A DNA stretch of 39,033 nt from Gammaproteobacteria bacterium (GCA_013151795.1 JAADHQ010000036.1:1-39033); one strand, 5' to 3'; numbered from the stretch's first letter, positions 8,233 through 16,276 are shown. Made by a program: numbers and translations. The notes: generated by a model from the letters alone, not told the origin.

Positions 8233-8794
8233 GCCTCTAACTCAAATTGCCCACGAAACACTTGCACCGCTTATTTCACCAGGTGACACTGTTATTGATG
8301 CGACCGTTGGAAATGGTCATGACACATTATTTCTGGCACAAAAAGTTGGTCTACAAGGTAAAGTATATGGCTTCGATATTCAGCAAGAAGCACTTGATAT
8401 TTGCTATCAACGTTTAAGTGATAACAATGCAGACAAACAGGTTTCCTTATTTCATGCTGGGCATGAAACCATGCCCATGCTGATTCCTGTTGATTACCAC
8501 ATAGAAAAGATCCAGGCCATCATGTTTAATCTTGGTTATTTACCTGGCGGTGACAAACATCGACGAACACAACTTTCAACGACCCTTAGTGCTCTACACT
8601 TTGCGCTTCAGTCACTTTCTATTGATGGCGCGATCACCCTGTTAGCCTACACAGGACATTCAGGAGGAAAGGAAGAATGCAATGCTATAAAAGACTGGCT
8701 TTCAACTTTTAACGATGCTTACGATATTTCGCACATTAAACCTCAAGGCGCAACGAATTCCCCACCGGAACTTATTATAATTAAAAAAACCTGA
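8222..8794 (+). CDS. MnmM/YtqB-family SAM-dependent methyltransferase
   Basis: A 190-residue class I methyltransferase. SAM motif I is VIDATVGNGHDTLFLA (residues 24-39). The family signatures FNLGYLPGGDK (102-112) and YTGHSGGKEE (143-152) identify the group once called putative rRNA methylase, whose B. subtilis member YtqB was reported to be MnmM, methylating nm5U to mnm5U at the tRNA wobble position. The start ATG 8222 lies inside the end of the upstream flavoprotein gene, so the two are translationally coupled. The stop abuts the stop of the convergent globin gene. Family is clear; the tRNA substrate is inferred from the family. Confidence 0.88.
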   Translation: MQDKPLTQIAHETLAPLISPGDTVIDATVGNGHDTLFLAQKVGLQGKVYGFDIQQEALDICYQRLSDNNADKQVSLFHAGHETMPMLIPVDYHIEKIQAIMFNLGYLPGGDKHRRTQLSTTLSALHFALQSLSIDGAITLLAYTGHSGGKEECNAIKDWLSTFNDAYDISHIKPQGATNSPPELIIIKKT

Positions 8795-9217
8795 CTAATT
8801 TACGAAATTAAGAATTGGTTGATTCGCATATTGAACAGAACATTCTTTTTCAGATGATTTAACAACTGATTTTTTTAACATCCCATCAGCAGCTATCCAC
8901 TCACTTCTTAGATCATCCGACACTCCGGCCTCCTTAATAGAATCTGACAACATCTGCGATCGCAGATCAAACAGCTCCGCACTAATCACCATATGTTGAT
9001 GTGCACACTTTGGTGTTTTACCACTATAGGCCTTCGGCCCACCCATCAACTGCACCATAAAATCTGTTTGCTGATTCTCCAGAACATCCTGCGGGATATC
9101 AGTAAAGTATTTACTTAGCCATGAATGCGCATATGCCTTGTCATAAAAAATTTTATGTACTTTTATAAATGTATTCTTTCCACCAAGACGATCGTAAAGT
9201 GTTTTATCTACTGCCAT
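8795..9217 (-). CDS. Group 1 truncated hemoglobin
   Basis: A 140-residue 2-over-2 globin. It opens with YDRLGG (residues 8-13), the usual truncated-hemoglobin start. FYDKAYAHSWLSKYF follows with the B-helix aromatic pair Phe24-Tyr25, then FMVQLMGGPKAYSGK. AHQHMVISAELFD carries the likely proximal heme ligand His73. Such proteins bind O2 or NO, and roles in nitrosative stress or oxygen handling are usual suggestions. An extra tail after about residue 117 is not explained by the globin fold. It is divergent from a ferric-reductase-like heme membrane protein across a 164-bp gap. Confidence 0.88.
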   Translation of the reverse strand: MAVDKTLYDRLGGKNTFIKVHKIFYDKAYAHSWLSKYFTDIPQDVLENQQTDFMVQLMGGPKAYSGKTPKCAHQHMVISAELFDLRSQMLSDSIKEAGVSDDLRSEWIAADGMLKKSVVKSSEKECSVQYANQPILNFVN

Positions 9218-9381
9218 AATCTACAACTCTGGGTTTATTGTTTCCTAGCATTTATATCGGCATCTTATAAGGAAACATTAATACTTATATTATTTTATTA
9301 TTACTTTCAATAAGATATATTACACTTGGTAATTTTCAGTATAATCTAATATTTAAATTCGACTTATGGGGACTATCACCA

Positions 9382-9936
9382 ATGACAAAAACCGTTAGAG
9401 GCATACTAGGTTACACAACTATTATTTTCATTGTCTCTGTCAGCTATTTTTTCTATGTATACGATGCTTACCCGCTTGTGCCGGAAAGAGAAACATTCCT
9501 GAGCGAAATAGGCGAGGCCTGTGGTGAAATAGGATTATGGGCGCTATTATTTATTTATGGCCGCACTATCTTAAAGTTGATTATGGGTAAAGGTGCTCTT
9601 GCCAAACGTATTTTGCCTGATTATTCACCTCCTGTTACGGCTTCGATATTTGAACGCTTTCTTGGCCTATTAAACCGGACTCATATTTACGTCGGCATAA
9701 CAACGATTGCGATTATCTTAATCCATATTTTTCTAATGGGCATGCCGATGGATATTCTGTTTTTTCCAGCTGTTCTTGCGCTGGTTATATGGCAAGGATT
9801 ATTCGGCATATTTCTCAGCTGGCGATACTCTCCCGCAAAACTGAGAAAACTTTCCTATCTGGTACATGCCCAGTTTATTACCGGAATTACGATTGGGATA
9901 TTTGCTTTTCTAGGACACCTGCTTATTGATGACTAG
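9382..9936 (+). CDS. Ferric-reductase-like transmembrane heme protein
   Basis: A 184-residue inner-membrane protein with about five hydrophobic segments. Two late helices each carry a histidine pair: His101 and His115 in HIYVGITTIAIILIH, and His162 and His179. This is the pattern expected for bis-histidine b-heme binding in the ferric reductase/cytochrome b-like domain family. No FAD or NAD domain is attached, so an electron-donating partner must be separate. GGGGA stands 9 bp before the ATG. TATAAT at 9340-9345 may be a -10 box, but no good -35 is seen. The divergent globin gene suggests shared heme or oxygen/NO chemistry, which is inference. Confidence 0.7.
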   Translation: MTKTVRGILGYTTIIFIVSVSYFFYVYDAYPLVPERETFLSEIGEACGEIGLWALLFIYGRTILKLIMGKGALAKRILPDYSPPVTASIFERFLGLLNRTHIYVGITTIAIILIHIFLMGMPMDILFFPAVLALVIWQGLFGIFLSWRYSPAKLRKLSYLVHAQFITGITIGIFAFLGHLLIDD

Positions 9937-9945
9937 TAAAATTCA

Positions 9946-9983
9946 TACAACACAACTACCTGTCACAAAATGACACTGTTGTA
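9946..9983. terminator. Possible bidirectional hairpin between convergent genes
   Basis: A nested inverted repeat lies between the stop codons of the heme membrane protein (9936) and yheS (9985). The outer stem is TACAACA/TGTTGTA (9946-9952 with 9977-9983) and the inner stem TGTCA/TGACA (9961-9965 with 9971-9975). No strong T-run follows on either strand, so termination is only suggested by position. Confidence 0.35.
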
Positions 9984-9984
9984 T

Positions 9985-11871
9985 TTACTGCTCCAGCTGT
10001 TCAAGTTCATCCTGCAATAACAACCATTCCTCCTCTATTTTCTGTAGAGACTGCTCCGTATCTCCCTGACAAGCAAGGGTCATTTTCAGCTTTTCCTTAT
10101 TTTCATCTTCGTATATTACTGAATCAGCTAGCTGCTCATGTAATTTTGTTTTCTCCAGATTAAATTTGTCCATTTGCTTTTCAAGTTTTTGAATTTTATT
10201 TTTTAATGGCTTTAACTTCAGCCTTTGTTCTGCTGCTTGTTTGCGTAATTGTTTTTTATTAATGCCTGTCGAATCTTCTGCCATATTCTTCTGGTCTTCA
10301 TTTTCTTTTTCTCTGACTAATTTTCTGTAATCATCCAGATCACCATCAAACTCAGCTACGCTGCCATCTGCAACCAGCAATAAAGTATCCGCAACAGTAC
10401 GTAACAAGTGTCTGTCATGAGAAACAACAATCATTGCCCCTTCGAAATCCTGTAATGCCGTTGTCAACGCCAACCGCATTTCCAGATCAAGATGATTTGT
10501 TGGCTCATCCAGTAATAAAAAATTCGGTTTTTGATACACCAGCATTGCCAATACAAGACGTGCTTTTTCGCCACCGGAAAAAGGTGCTACGCTGGCTGTT
10601 GCCATATCACCCTGAAATGAAAAACCACCAAGATAGCTACGTAAATGTTGCTCACTCGCCTTCGGATCTATCCGCTGCAAATGCAGTAAAGGGCTGGCTT
10701 CACCATCCAGTTGTTCCAATTGATGCTGTGCGAAATATCCGATCTGTATCCCCTTCGCAGGCATCCTCTCGCCTTGCATGCAACCCAACTCACCAGCAAG
10801 TAACTTTATTAATGTTGATTTACCCGCCCCGTTATGGCCAAGCAACCCAATTCGGTCGCCAATCACAATATTCAGATTAATATCCCGAACTATTACGTTG
10901 TCGTCATACCCCACACTTGCATGTTCCAGCCTTAAAAGTGGATCTGGCAAGCTGTCTGCCTTTTTAAAACTGAAGTCAAATGGAGAATCAACATGTGCCT
11001 GACCAATCACCGTCATGCGCTCAAGTGCCTTGACTCGACTCTGAGCCTGGGTTGCCTTTGATGCCTTGGCACGAAATCTCTCTACAAATTTTTGCATGTG
11101 CTGAATTTGACGTTGCTGCTTCTCGTATTGTGCCTGTTGATTAGCGAGCTGTTCTGCACGAAGTAATTCAAATGCCGAGTAATTTCCCGTATACAACCTC
11201 AGGCGTTCATGCTCGATATGAGCAATATGTGTAGTAACACTATCCAGGAAATCACGGTCATGTGAAATCAATAACAATAACCCCTCATATGCCCGTAACC
11301 ATTCTTCAAGCCAGATTACGGTTTCAAGGTCCAGGTGATTAGTTGGCTCATCAAGCAGTAGCAAGTCAGATCGGCACATCAGTGCCTGTGCAAGATTCAA
11401 CCTCATTCTCCAGCCCCCTGAGAATGTACTAACAGGCAGCTGCTCCTGTGCGCTTGTGAAGCCCAAACCATGCATCAACCTGCCTGCACGACTATTCGCA
11501 CTGTAACCCTCTATCGCCTCCATATCTGCATATAAATGCGCAAGAAGCTCGCCATCATTATTACTCTCAGCCTGTCTTATATTTTCCTCAAGGATACGTA
11601 ACCCGGTATCTCCGTCCTTTACATATTCAATTGCCGGCGTTTGTACTGCCGGTGTTTCCTGAGACACATGGGCGATAATCGTTCCCTGCGTTATAAAATA
11701 ATCACCTGTATCCGGATGTAACTCTTCACGTATCAATGCAAACAGGCTTGACTTACCAACACCATTAGCGCCGGTAATGCCTACTCTTTGACCAGGATAA
11801 AATGTAACTGATACATCATGGAGGAGCTCGCGAATACCACGACGCAAGGAAAGATCTTTAAAATTCAACAT
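9985..11871 (-). CDS. yheS: ABC-F family ATPase, YheS type
   Basis: A 628-residue tandem ATPase collinear with E. coli YheS (637). Domain 1 has Walker A GANGVGKS (34-41), signature FSGGWRMRLNLAQAL and [10 protein letters not shown]. The inter-domain linker has YEKQQRQIQHMQKFVERFRA. Domain 2 has GHNGAGKST, FSGGEKARLVLAML and DEPTNHLD. The last 90 residues (about 535-628) are a charged coiled coil (LRKQAAEQRLKLKPLKNKIQ and onward) typical of YheS/Uup relatives. ABC-F proteins work at the ribosomal E site; YheS has been connected with stalled or difficult translation. It is the second ABC-F gene in this window, with YbiT as the other, and they are not recent duplicates. Confidence 0.95.
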   Translation of the reverse strand: MLNFKDLSLRRGIRELLHDVSVTFYPGQRVGITGANGVGKSSLFALIREELHPDTGDYFITQGTIIAHVSQETPAVQTPAIEYVKDGDTGLRILEENIRQAESNNDGELLAHLYADMEAIEGYSANSRAGRLMHGLGFTSAQEQLPVSTFSGGWRMRLNLAQALMCRSDLLLLDEPTNHLDLETVIWLEEWLRAYEGLLLLISHDRDFLDSVTTHIAHIEHERLRLYTGNYSAFELLRAEQLANQQAQYEKQQRQIQHMQKFVERFRAKASKATQAQSRVKALERMTVIGQAHVDSPFDFSFKKADSLPDPLLRLEHASVGYDDNVIVRDINLNIVIGDRIGLLGHNGAGKSTLIKLLAGELGCMQGERMPAKGIQIGYFAQHQLEQLDGEASPLLHLQRIDPKASEQHLRSYLGGFSFQGDMATASVAPFSGGEKARLVLAMLVYQKPNFLLLDEPTNHLDLEMRLALTTALQDFEGAMIVVSHDRHLLRTVADTLLLVADGSVAEFDGDLDDYRKLVREKENEDQKNMAEDSTGINKKQLRKQAAEQRLKLKPLKNKIQKLEKQMDKFNLEKTKLHEQLADSVIYEDENKEKLKMTLACQGDTEQSLQKIEEEWLLLQDELEQLEQ

Positions 11872-12067
11872 TATGACTATATGGTAACCTGTATAGACAC
11901 AGAGGTGATAGTTGAATTAATAAACAAGGCTTCCAAACAGGCTTATGGAGCCTGGCAGAACACTTGCACAACTCGACTATGAAATTATATGCCCGGGATA
12001 CCTGTTGGGCCAGGCAAATCAGGTACAAGTGAACAAGCTGATATAAAGTAACTCATAATAATAACGA

Positions 12068-12080
12068 ACCCGATTCGGGT
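12068..12080. other. Short GC-rich palindrome between two minus-strand genes
   Basis: ACCCGATTCGGGT is a perfect inverted repeat in otherwise AT-rich DNA, 46 bp downstream of the small secreted-protein gene and about 200 bp upstream of yheS. It could be a weak terminator or a protein site. No T-run follows on the minus strand. Confidence 0.3.
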
Positions 12081-12125
12081 CATATTATCAATCCAACCAT
12101 TAAATAATCGTAATTTAAAAGATAT

Positions 12126-12587
12126 TCAAAAATATCCTGTCAATGAAAACTGAAGGTAAGTTGAATTTCGATTTCGTTCCGGCTCTTCATTTTTGATCTG
12201 GAAATTATATAAAATATTTTTCTTTTCTACTGCAAACAACAGACCTTTTTTATTCATCACGGTACTTAATTCTTGCCCGAGCACCTGATTCCGATATCCT
12301 ATCCCGTACAAACCCTTACCCTTCTCGTCACGATAACGCAAAAGACCAACACGCATATCTTCACTCGAAGAGAAACTCAGTCGATTAGCTATTCGTCTAC
12401 TGTTTACTACCGATTGCTTTTTATTTTTAAACCCCTGATACGTAGATTCAGCAGCGATTTCCGGTAATATGATAGCAGGGTCGAGCTGAACCGCGTATAC
12501 CTCTGCCATAAGCGGTGTTGTCACCACGGACATCAGTAATATCAAATATGCACAGGCCTGACATTTAAACATATTACTCACCATCAT
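12126..12587 (-). CDS. Hypothetical secreted protein
   Basis: I do not recognise this 153-residue protein. It has a signal peptide with core AYLILLMSVVTTPLMA and cleavage likely after about residue 28 (PLMA|EVYA). The mature part is basic, with alternating polar and hydrophobic stretches (GLYGIGYRNQVLGQELSTVM, YLQFSLTGYF) that may form beta strands; the final Phe and the strand-like end could fit an outer-membrane or periplasmic location. Two starts are possible: ATG 12587, or ATG 12572, which has GGTGAG 5 bp upstream and nearly touches the stop (12574) of an upstream 54-codon ORF. I list the longer form. It sits on the left edge of a 1-kb noncoding AT-rich gap. Confidence 0.6.
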   Translation of the reverse strand: MMVSNMFKCQACAYLILLMSVVTTPLMAEVYAVQLDPAIILPEIAAESTYQGFKNKKQSVVNSRRIANRLSFSSSEDMRVGLLRYRDEKGKGLYGIGYRNQVLGQELSTVMNKKGLLFAVEKKNILYNFQIKNEEPERNRNSTYLQFSLTGYF

Positions 12588-12738
12588 GAATTTCTGAACC
12601 TATACACTCAATCGGCCAGGAAGAGTCGGTCTGAAACCTCAAACCATCAAGATGAGAACCTGTTGGTAAACTGATTGTGACCCAGCATACATTTTTATAC
12701 GCAGACGACCCAAAATCCAGATAACCAGGCCATGTCAA
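12574..12738 (-). CDS. Possible small ORF or gene remnant ahead of the secreted protein
   Basis: The frame is open for 54 codons from TTG 12738, and without a stop back to about 12772 with no ATG. Its translation looks protein-like, with SSAYKNVCWVTISLPTGSHL followed by DGLRFQTDSSWPIECIGSEI, and it is less AT-rich than the flanking DNA. Its TAA at 12574-12576 is 1 base before the alternative start ATG 12572 of the next gene, a usual arrangement for translational coupling. It may be a real small gene, or the 3' end of a gene whose front has been lost. The product resembles no family I can name. Confidence 0.4.
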   Translation of the reverse strand: MTWPGYLDFGSSAYKNVCWVTISLPTGSHLDGLRFQTDSSWPIECIGSEIHDGE

Positions 12739-13631
12739 TTTAATTATTAAATAATTTTTAACGAAATCATGTAAATATAAACATTATCGCTTTCACAAAG
12801 CCCTATAGAAACTTTACCCCTTGTATACTCTTATAATTTACATTTACATGACATTTTATTGACGCTTTTTACTTAGATAACTATTGTAAACAATAGCATC
12901 TACGCTATTTCATTTTTAACCGGTTATTTTTATAAGTAATTGAAGATACTAAAAGATCTCTCTTATCCACATAAGCTGTGGATAACTTTGTGGATAATAT
13001 GGTTAAAATACGCTGAAAGCCGCATCGGAACTGACATGTTGTTAGATTGGCGGAATATTAAACAAATTTAATTTAATATAGAAAACAACTACTTATGAAT
13101 AATTGAGGCGTTAAGTAAAGCATGCTCTCTCAAACTGCCTCATTAAAAAAATATCTGATTTTTATGTGCATAAATACAATGAATACACCTTGTATATCAA
13201 AAAAAGGTATGTTATCAGCATTATATAAATTAACTGGTATTACATCTTAGTAAGTTAAAAACAGAAGATATCGGCTTGATTTCTTATTAAAACAGGCGTA
13301 ATTTTTTATTTTTATCGAAAAGAGCCTGTTTTTATACATTAGCATTCTCTTACTTAGGATCAATGTACTATAGATTCAATTACTTAATACAAGCAAATTC
13401 TTTTTTTGACCGAATAAAAAATGAACCGCAAACACCCATATATTTTAATCCAGCCTTACTAAACGTGTATTTCACCTTTAAAATATTTTTTTTTGTAACT
13501 GGCCGATCAAACTCCCCGATTCAACTGAAATCAATAAAAATAAAACAAAAAAATTGCATTTATAAATTTGCAAATAGATCAAACCGGAAGTCTTTATAAT
13601 AGGGACTTACTGAAAAATACAGATGGAAGAT
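12739..13631. other. AT-rich noncoding gap with DnaA-box cluster
   Basis: About 900 bases without a convincing gene. It is strongly AT-rich, with long A and T runs. A 78-codon frame at 13363-13599 is lysine/asparagine/phenylalanine-rich, lacks a ribosome site and looks like a chance frame. The only strong structure is the trio of DnaA boxes at 12963-12997. GATC sites occur at about 12955, 13358, 13505 and 13577. No tRNA or known structured RNA was recognised. Confidence 0.6.
12963..12997. promoter_or_regulatory. Three perfect DnaA boxes in 35 bp
   Basis: TTATCCACA at 12963-12971 is followed by its reverse complement TGTGGATAA at 12977-12985 and again at 12989-12997. All three are exact copies of the strongest E. 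coli DnaA box. Boxes 1 and 2 are inverted with a 5-base spacer; boxes 2 and 3 are direct with a 3-base spacer (12-bp period). They sit in the 1-kb AT-rich gap. The arrangement, an inverted pair plus a third box, recalls the DARS core of E. coli as I remember it. A replication origin, datA-like titration site or DnaA-controlled promoter are alternatives. Neither dnaA, dnaN nor mnmG is nearby. Confidence 0.75.
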
Positions 13632-13656
13632 GATGCAGGCAAGTATTGCCTGCATC
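13632..13656 (-). terminator. Perfect 11-bp hairpin after the PhnD-like gene
   Basis: GATGCAGGCAA-GTA-TTGCCTGCATC is a perfect inverted repeat with a 3-base loop, lying 17 bp downstream of the stop of the minus-strand PhnD-like gene. The following minus-strand sequence is only moderately T-rich (ATCTTCCATCTGTATTTTT), so it is a probable transcript end or 3' stabiliser. Confidence 0.6.
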
Positions 13657-13672
13657 GGAAAATCAACCTCAT

Positions 13673-14521
13673 TTACCAACCAAAGATTACACCTTCAAGG
13701 TATTTGTAGTCTTTCGCGAAATCAGCCTTGGTAGCAGGTTGAAATGATTTGGCCTTGCCGCCAAACCTTTTCAGGATGTTTGCTATAGCAGGTACACGAT
13801 TACCTTTTGTAACAGTATTCATGATTAACTTCCTCGCCTTGGCCGAAACACGACTACTAACGGTAATACCCTGATTGGTTAACTTCTTACTTGTATACAA
13901 TATTTTGGTATTTTTACGTTGTTCCGGTTTTATTTTTTTCTCATAAAATTTATTACGAAAAACGGCTGCTTCACATCGGCCCTTTAAAAATGCATTAAAT
14001 ACGGCTTTTGCTCCACCCCTTACAGGAACAATCACAGGCTGACGTGCGGGATATTTATACGCCGCATAGGCAGTTAGTGTCGCCAGATTAGGTGGTGGTA
14101 TACCGCAAATTTTCTTGCCAATTAAATCATCAGCTTTATTTATTTTATCATTATCAGCACGCCCTATCAGAACAAACTGAAGATTACCTGGTAACTTTGC
14201 AACAGGAAGATGATTGCGATTTTTTATACGCCAGGAAATAAAATGAGGGCCATCAAAAATAATGTCATAAACATCATTTCGCATATCACGTTGGTAAGCT
14301 AACCAATGGCCCGGGTGTTTGTAAGTAACTTTCTCTTTAAGCACTACACTTAATCGGTCTGCCAAAGGACCGTATAATTTTTTACCCGCATCAGGCTTTT
14401 CACGAGGTGGTGCTGTTAAAATCAATTCAGCAGATGCGAACTGTATCTGCGCACAAAACAGTAAAAGTAACATGACACTTTTAAAAACAGGTGCCATAAA
14501 ATTTGCGGCAGTACTTTTCAT
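13673..14521 (-). CDS. PhnD-like periplasmic substrate-binding protein
   Basis: A 282-residue periplasmic binding protein of the phosphate/phosphite/phosphonate (PhnD, type 2) family. The signal peptide is in residues 1-31 (VMLLLLFCAQIQFASA|E). LILTAPPREKPDAGKKLYGP leads into the first lobe, and DIIFDGPHFISWRI corresponds to the ligand-facing loop of the family. DDLIGKKICGIPPPNLATL and GRCEAAVFRNKFYEK are typical later motifs. A good ribosome site, GGGAGA, stands before the ATG. There is no permease or ATPase gene beside it, so it is an orphan; such orphans often serve as sensors or stress-induced proteins. The ligand cannot be told. Confidence 0.82.
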   Translation of the reverse strand: MKSTAANFMAPVFKSVMLLLLFCAQIQFASAELILTAPPREKPDAGKKLYGPLADRLSVVLKEKVTYKHPGHWLAYQRDMRNDVYDIIFDGPHFISWRIKNRNHLPVAKLPGNLQFVLIGRADNDKINKADDLIGKKICGIPPPNLATLTAYAAYKYPARQPVIVPVRGGAKAVFNAFLKGRCEAAVFRNKFYEKKIKPEQRKNTKILYTSKKLTNQGITVSSRVSAKARKLIMNTVTKGNRVPAIANILKRFGGKAKSFQPATKADFAKDYKYLEGVIFGW

Positions 14522-14769
14522 TTATTTCTCCCAACAATTAATAACAACTATATTTATATACTATATATACTAGAGTCATGATAATGACAGTGATAACAAT
14601 ATATATCAATACTGAAATTGTTCAAAAGAAATTAAAATGCATACTTATCACACAGTTAAATATCAGTATTTAATTAAATTCTTATTTTTATAGTGCGTAT
14701 ATTTCTGTTATTTCAACGACCACCTCACTTGACGCAGTCGCAAAATTCCATCTGTGCAGTACTATTTTT

Positions 14770-14945
14770 TTATTCCAGCATCCATGATTGCTGAGCTATT
14801 ATTTTTAATCTATTTCCCGCATCAAAATTTCCAGGCAGTAGTGACAAAGAACCCATCATTTTTTTGCATAAAGCTACCGCAACCCCATCGCTAAAACCTC
14901 ATTAATGACTTGGGCAAGCATTGATTTGCCTAGATCTGGAAAGAA
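14770..14945 (-). pseudogene. Possible broken gene fragment
   Basis: Two short minus-strand frames look like pieces of one protein. The upstream piece (about 14945 to the stop at 14874) reads FFPDLGKSMLAQVINEVLAM. The downstream piece, in another frame (ATG 14859 to the stop at 14770), reads MMGSLSLLPGNFDAGNRLKI and ends IAQQSWMLE. A shift of frame at about 14880 would join them, and stops occur on both sides. I cannot name the family. It lies just beyond the decayed tRNA copy, as would a remnant of lost inserted DNA. It may also be chance. Confidence 0.3.
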
Positions 14946-14988
14946 CTATAACTTAAGGAAAAAAACCAGTACCTAAGAAATGAAAAAA

Positions 14989-15052
14989 TGGTGACCAGAA
15001 ACAGAATCTAGCTGTCGACACGAGGGTTTTCAATCAGACACTCAGTTGACCA
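14989..15052 (-). pseudogene. Degenerate tRNA-Phe copy
   Basis: This stretch aligns with the intact tRNA-Phe at 16201-16276 on the same strand. Over the first 45 bases from the 3' (CCA) side about 39 match, including the core CTGTCGACACGAGG. The remainder keeps the acceptor end (TGACCA for TGGCCA) but has lost about a dozen bases of the D-arm region. Most differences are transitions. It cannot fold as a working tRNA. Either it is a dead duplicate of the tRNA gene, or the far attachment-site copy left by an element that once used the tRNA 3' end. Confidence 0.7.
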
Positions 15053-15255
15053 CAGAAATTAAATTATTAACTAATCAAAATCTTATGTCACTTGCAGCTT
15101 CAGGTAGTGAATAAATTAATTCAAATTTCCGTCATTATTGACACAAATCTGACACACTGTTAAGGAGTTATCACACTGATAAAGGATTGTCTGCAATAAC
15201 TATTACTGCATCTTTCCTGTACTTGGTTGGCTAGCCTAAATTTCACTCTATATAG

Positions 15256-15738
15256 TCAATAGTCAGCTGAAATATCCAGTTTTTCTTCGCCTGAATTATT
15301 CTGCTCTTTATTGTCATCAGCAGGCTCGGGCTTAATAGTATTTGTCTCACCCATATTGATGGTAATCAGGGAAGGATAATCATATGCAGCGCCAGTTGCC
15401 GTATCAACCCCTGCCCCTATGACCCCACCAAACAAAATATTACCAAATGCCATGGCTTTAGTCCCACTATCAACAGACAATAACCCAGGATCAAGGCCGT
15501 CTTTTTCACACTTCACTTTAAGTTCATTATAACTTCTTCTGACACTCACACTTCCAGGTGTAGTGACAAACCATGTACCCTTGTCATTACCAAGCTCACA
15601 GTTAGCACCTGCTAGCTTCTTGCCCTTATCTATAGTCTGCACAGAAAGACTTTGATTTTGCCCAGAGACTATCGATGCGCATCCCGTTGTCAATACAAAA
15701 ACACACAGCACCAAAAAATTTATTATTGTTCCCATCAC
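15256..15738 (-). CDS. Predicted lipoprotein of unknown function
   Basis: A 160-residue protein with a lipoprotein signal: hydrophobic FLVLCVFVL followed by the lipobox LTTGC, then ASIVSGQNQSLSVQT. Many small gammaproteobacterial and phage-borne lipoproteins share the GCASI(V)SG opening, followed by a PEGA-like beta domain; GTWFVTTPGSVSVRR fits that kind of domain. A glycine-rich hydrophobic stretch (AFGNILFGGVIGAGVDTATG, about 100-120) may touch the membrane. The tail from about residue 130 is acidic and low in complexity. The gene lies between the decayed and intact tRNA-Phe copies, so it could be cargo of a lost element. Confidence 0.7.
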   Translation of the reverse strand: MMGTIINFLVLCVFVLTTGCASIVSGQNQSLSVQTIDKGKKLAGANCELGNDKGTWFVTTPGSVSVRRSYNELKVKCEKDGLDPGLLSVDSGTKAMAFGNILFGGVIGAGVDTATGAAYDYPSLITINMGETNTIKPEPADDNKEQNNSGEEKLDISADY

Positions 15739-16200
15739 CTAATCCCCCAATTAGTTATATATATTTAATAAGCTATCCAATAGCTCTAAATATCGTATTA
15801 TTATTCTACGCACTAAACAAGTGCTAAATATAATGGATTGATTCAAGCATAAGATTACATATCAACACCATGGTGCAACCTGAATACTGCCGCTGCATAC
15901 CACTTGAGACCTTTAATCGTGGTAATAACGCTATAGAATTAGTCAGTGGAAGCAGCATTTGCCAAACACTGTTTTTTTAGAAACGACATTGATGATAAAT
16001 ACCTGGACGTATCACACGAACGAAAATATTTTGGTAATGCTCGGCCCGCAGCATCATAGGCCAATTTAGGCCATGAAATTAACGTGTTATCTAGAATCAG
16101 ATCAAGTAGGAAATAAGCAACTATATAAAAACAATAACACCAAAAGCACACTTACCTAAGTTTATTCCAATTAGAAACATTCATAAGTAAATGGATAAGA
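15739..16200. other. Noncoding gap between the lipoprotein gene and tRNA-Phe
   Basis: About 460 bases. A 70-codon minus-strand frame at 15939-16151 would need a GTG start with an unsuitable ribosome site; it has a Cys/Tyr/Phe-rich hydrophobic start and the more protein-like stretch SWPKLAYDAAGRALPKYFRS. A 36-codon plus-strand frame starts at ATG 15870. Neither is convincing. No terminator or known RNA was seen. Confidence 0.45.

Positions 16201-16276
<76 letters not shown>

Larger units (their letters stand above)
14522..15255. other. Noncoding gap with decayed tRNA and gene remnants
   Basis: About 730 bases with no intact gene. It contains coding-like fragments on the minus strand (14770-14945) and a degenerate tRNA-Phe copy (14989-15052). 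The remaining sequence is AT-rich; an A/T run upstream of the PhnD-like gene (14540-14575) may hold its promoter. Nothing else was recognised. Confidence 0.55.

Noticed and set aside
9218-9381. NsrR-like operator upstream of the globin gene
   Set aside because: Only one half-site (AAGATGC) matches; the second half is not present at the proper spacing.
13363-13599. 78-codon open frame in the AT-rich gap
   Set aside because: Composition follows local A/T bias (Lys, Asn, Phe, Ile), with no ribosome site, no domain and no coupling to a neighbour.
15939-16151. 70-codon minus-strand frame beside tRNA-Phe
   Set aside because: Would need GTG with a ribosome site almost touching it; only a short part looks protein-like. 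Left as part of the gap description.
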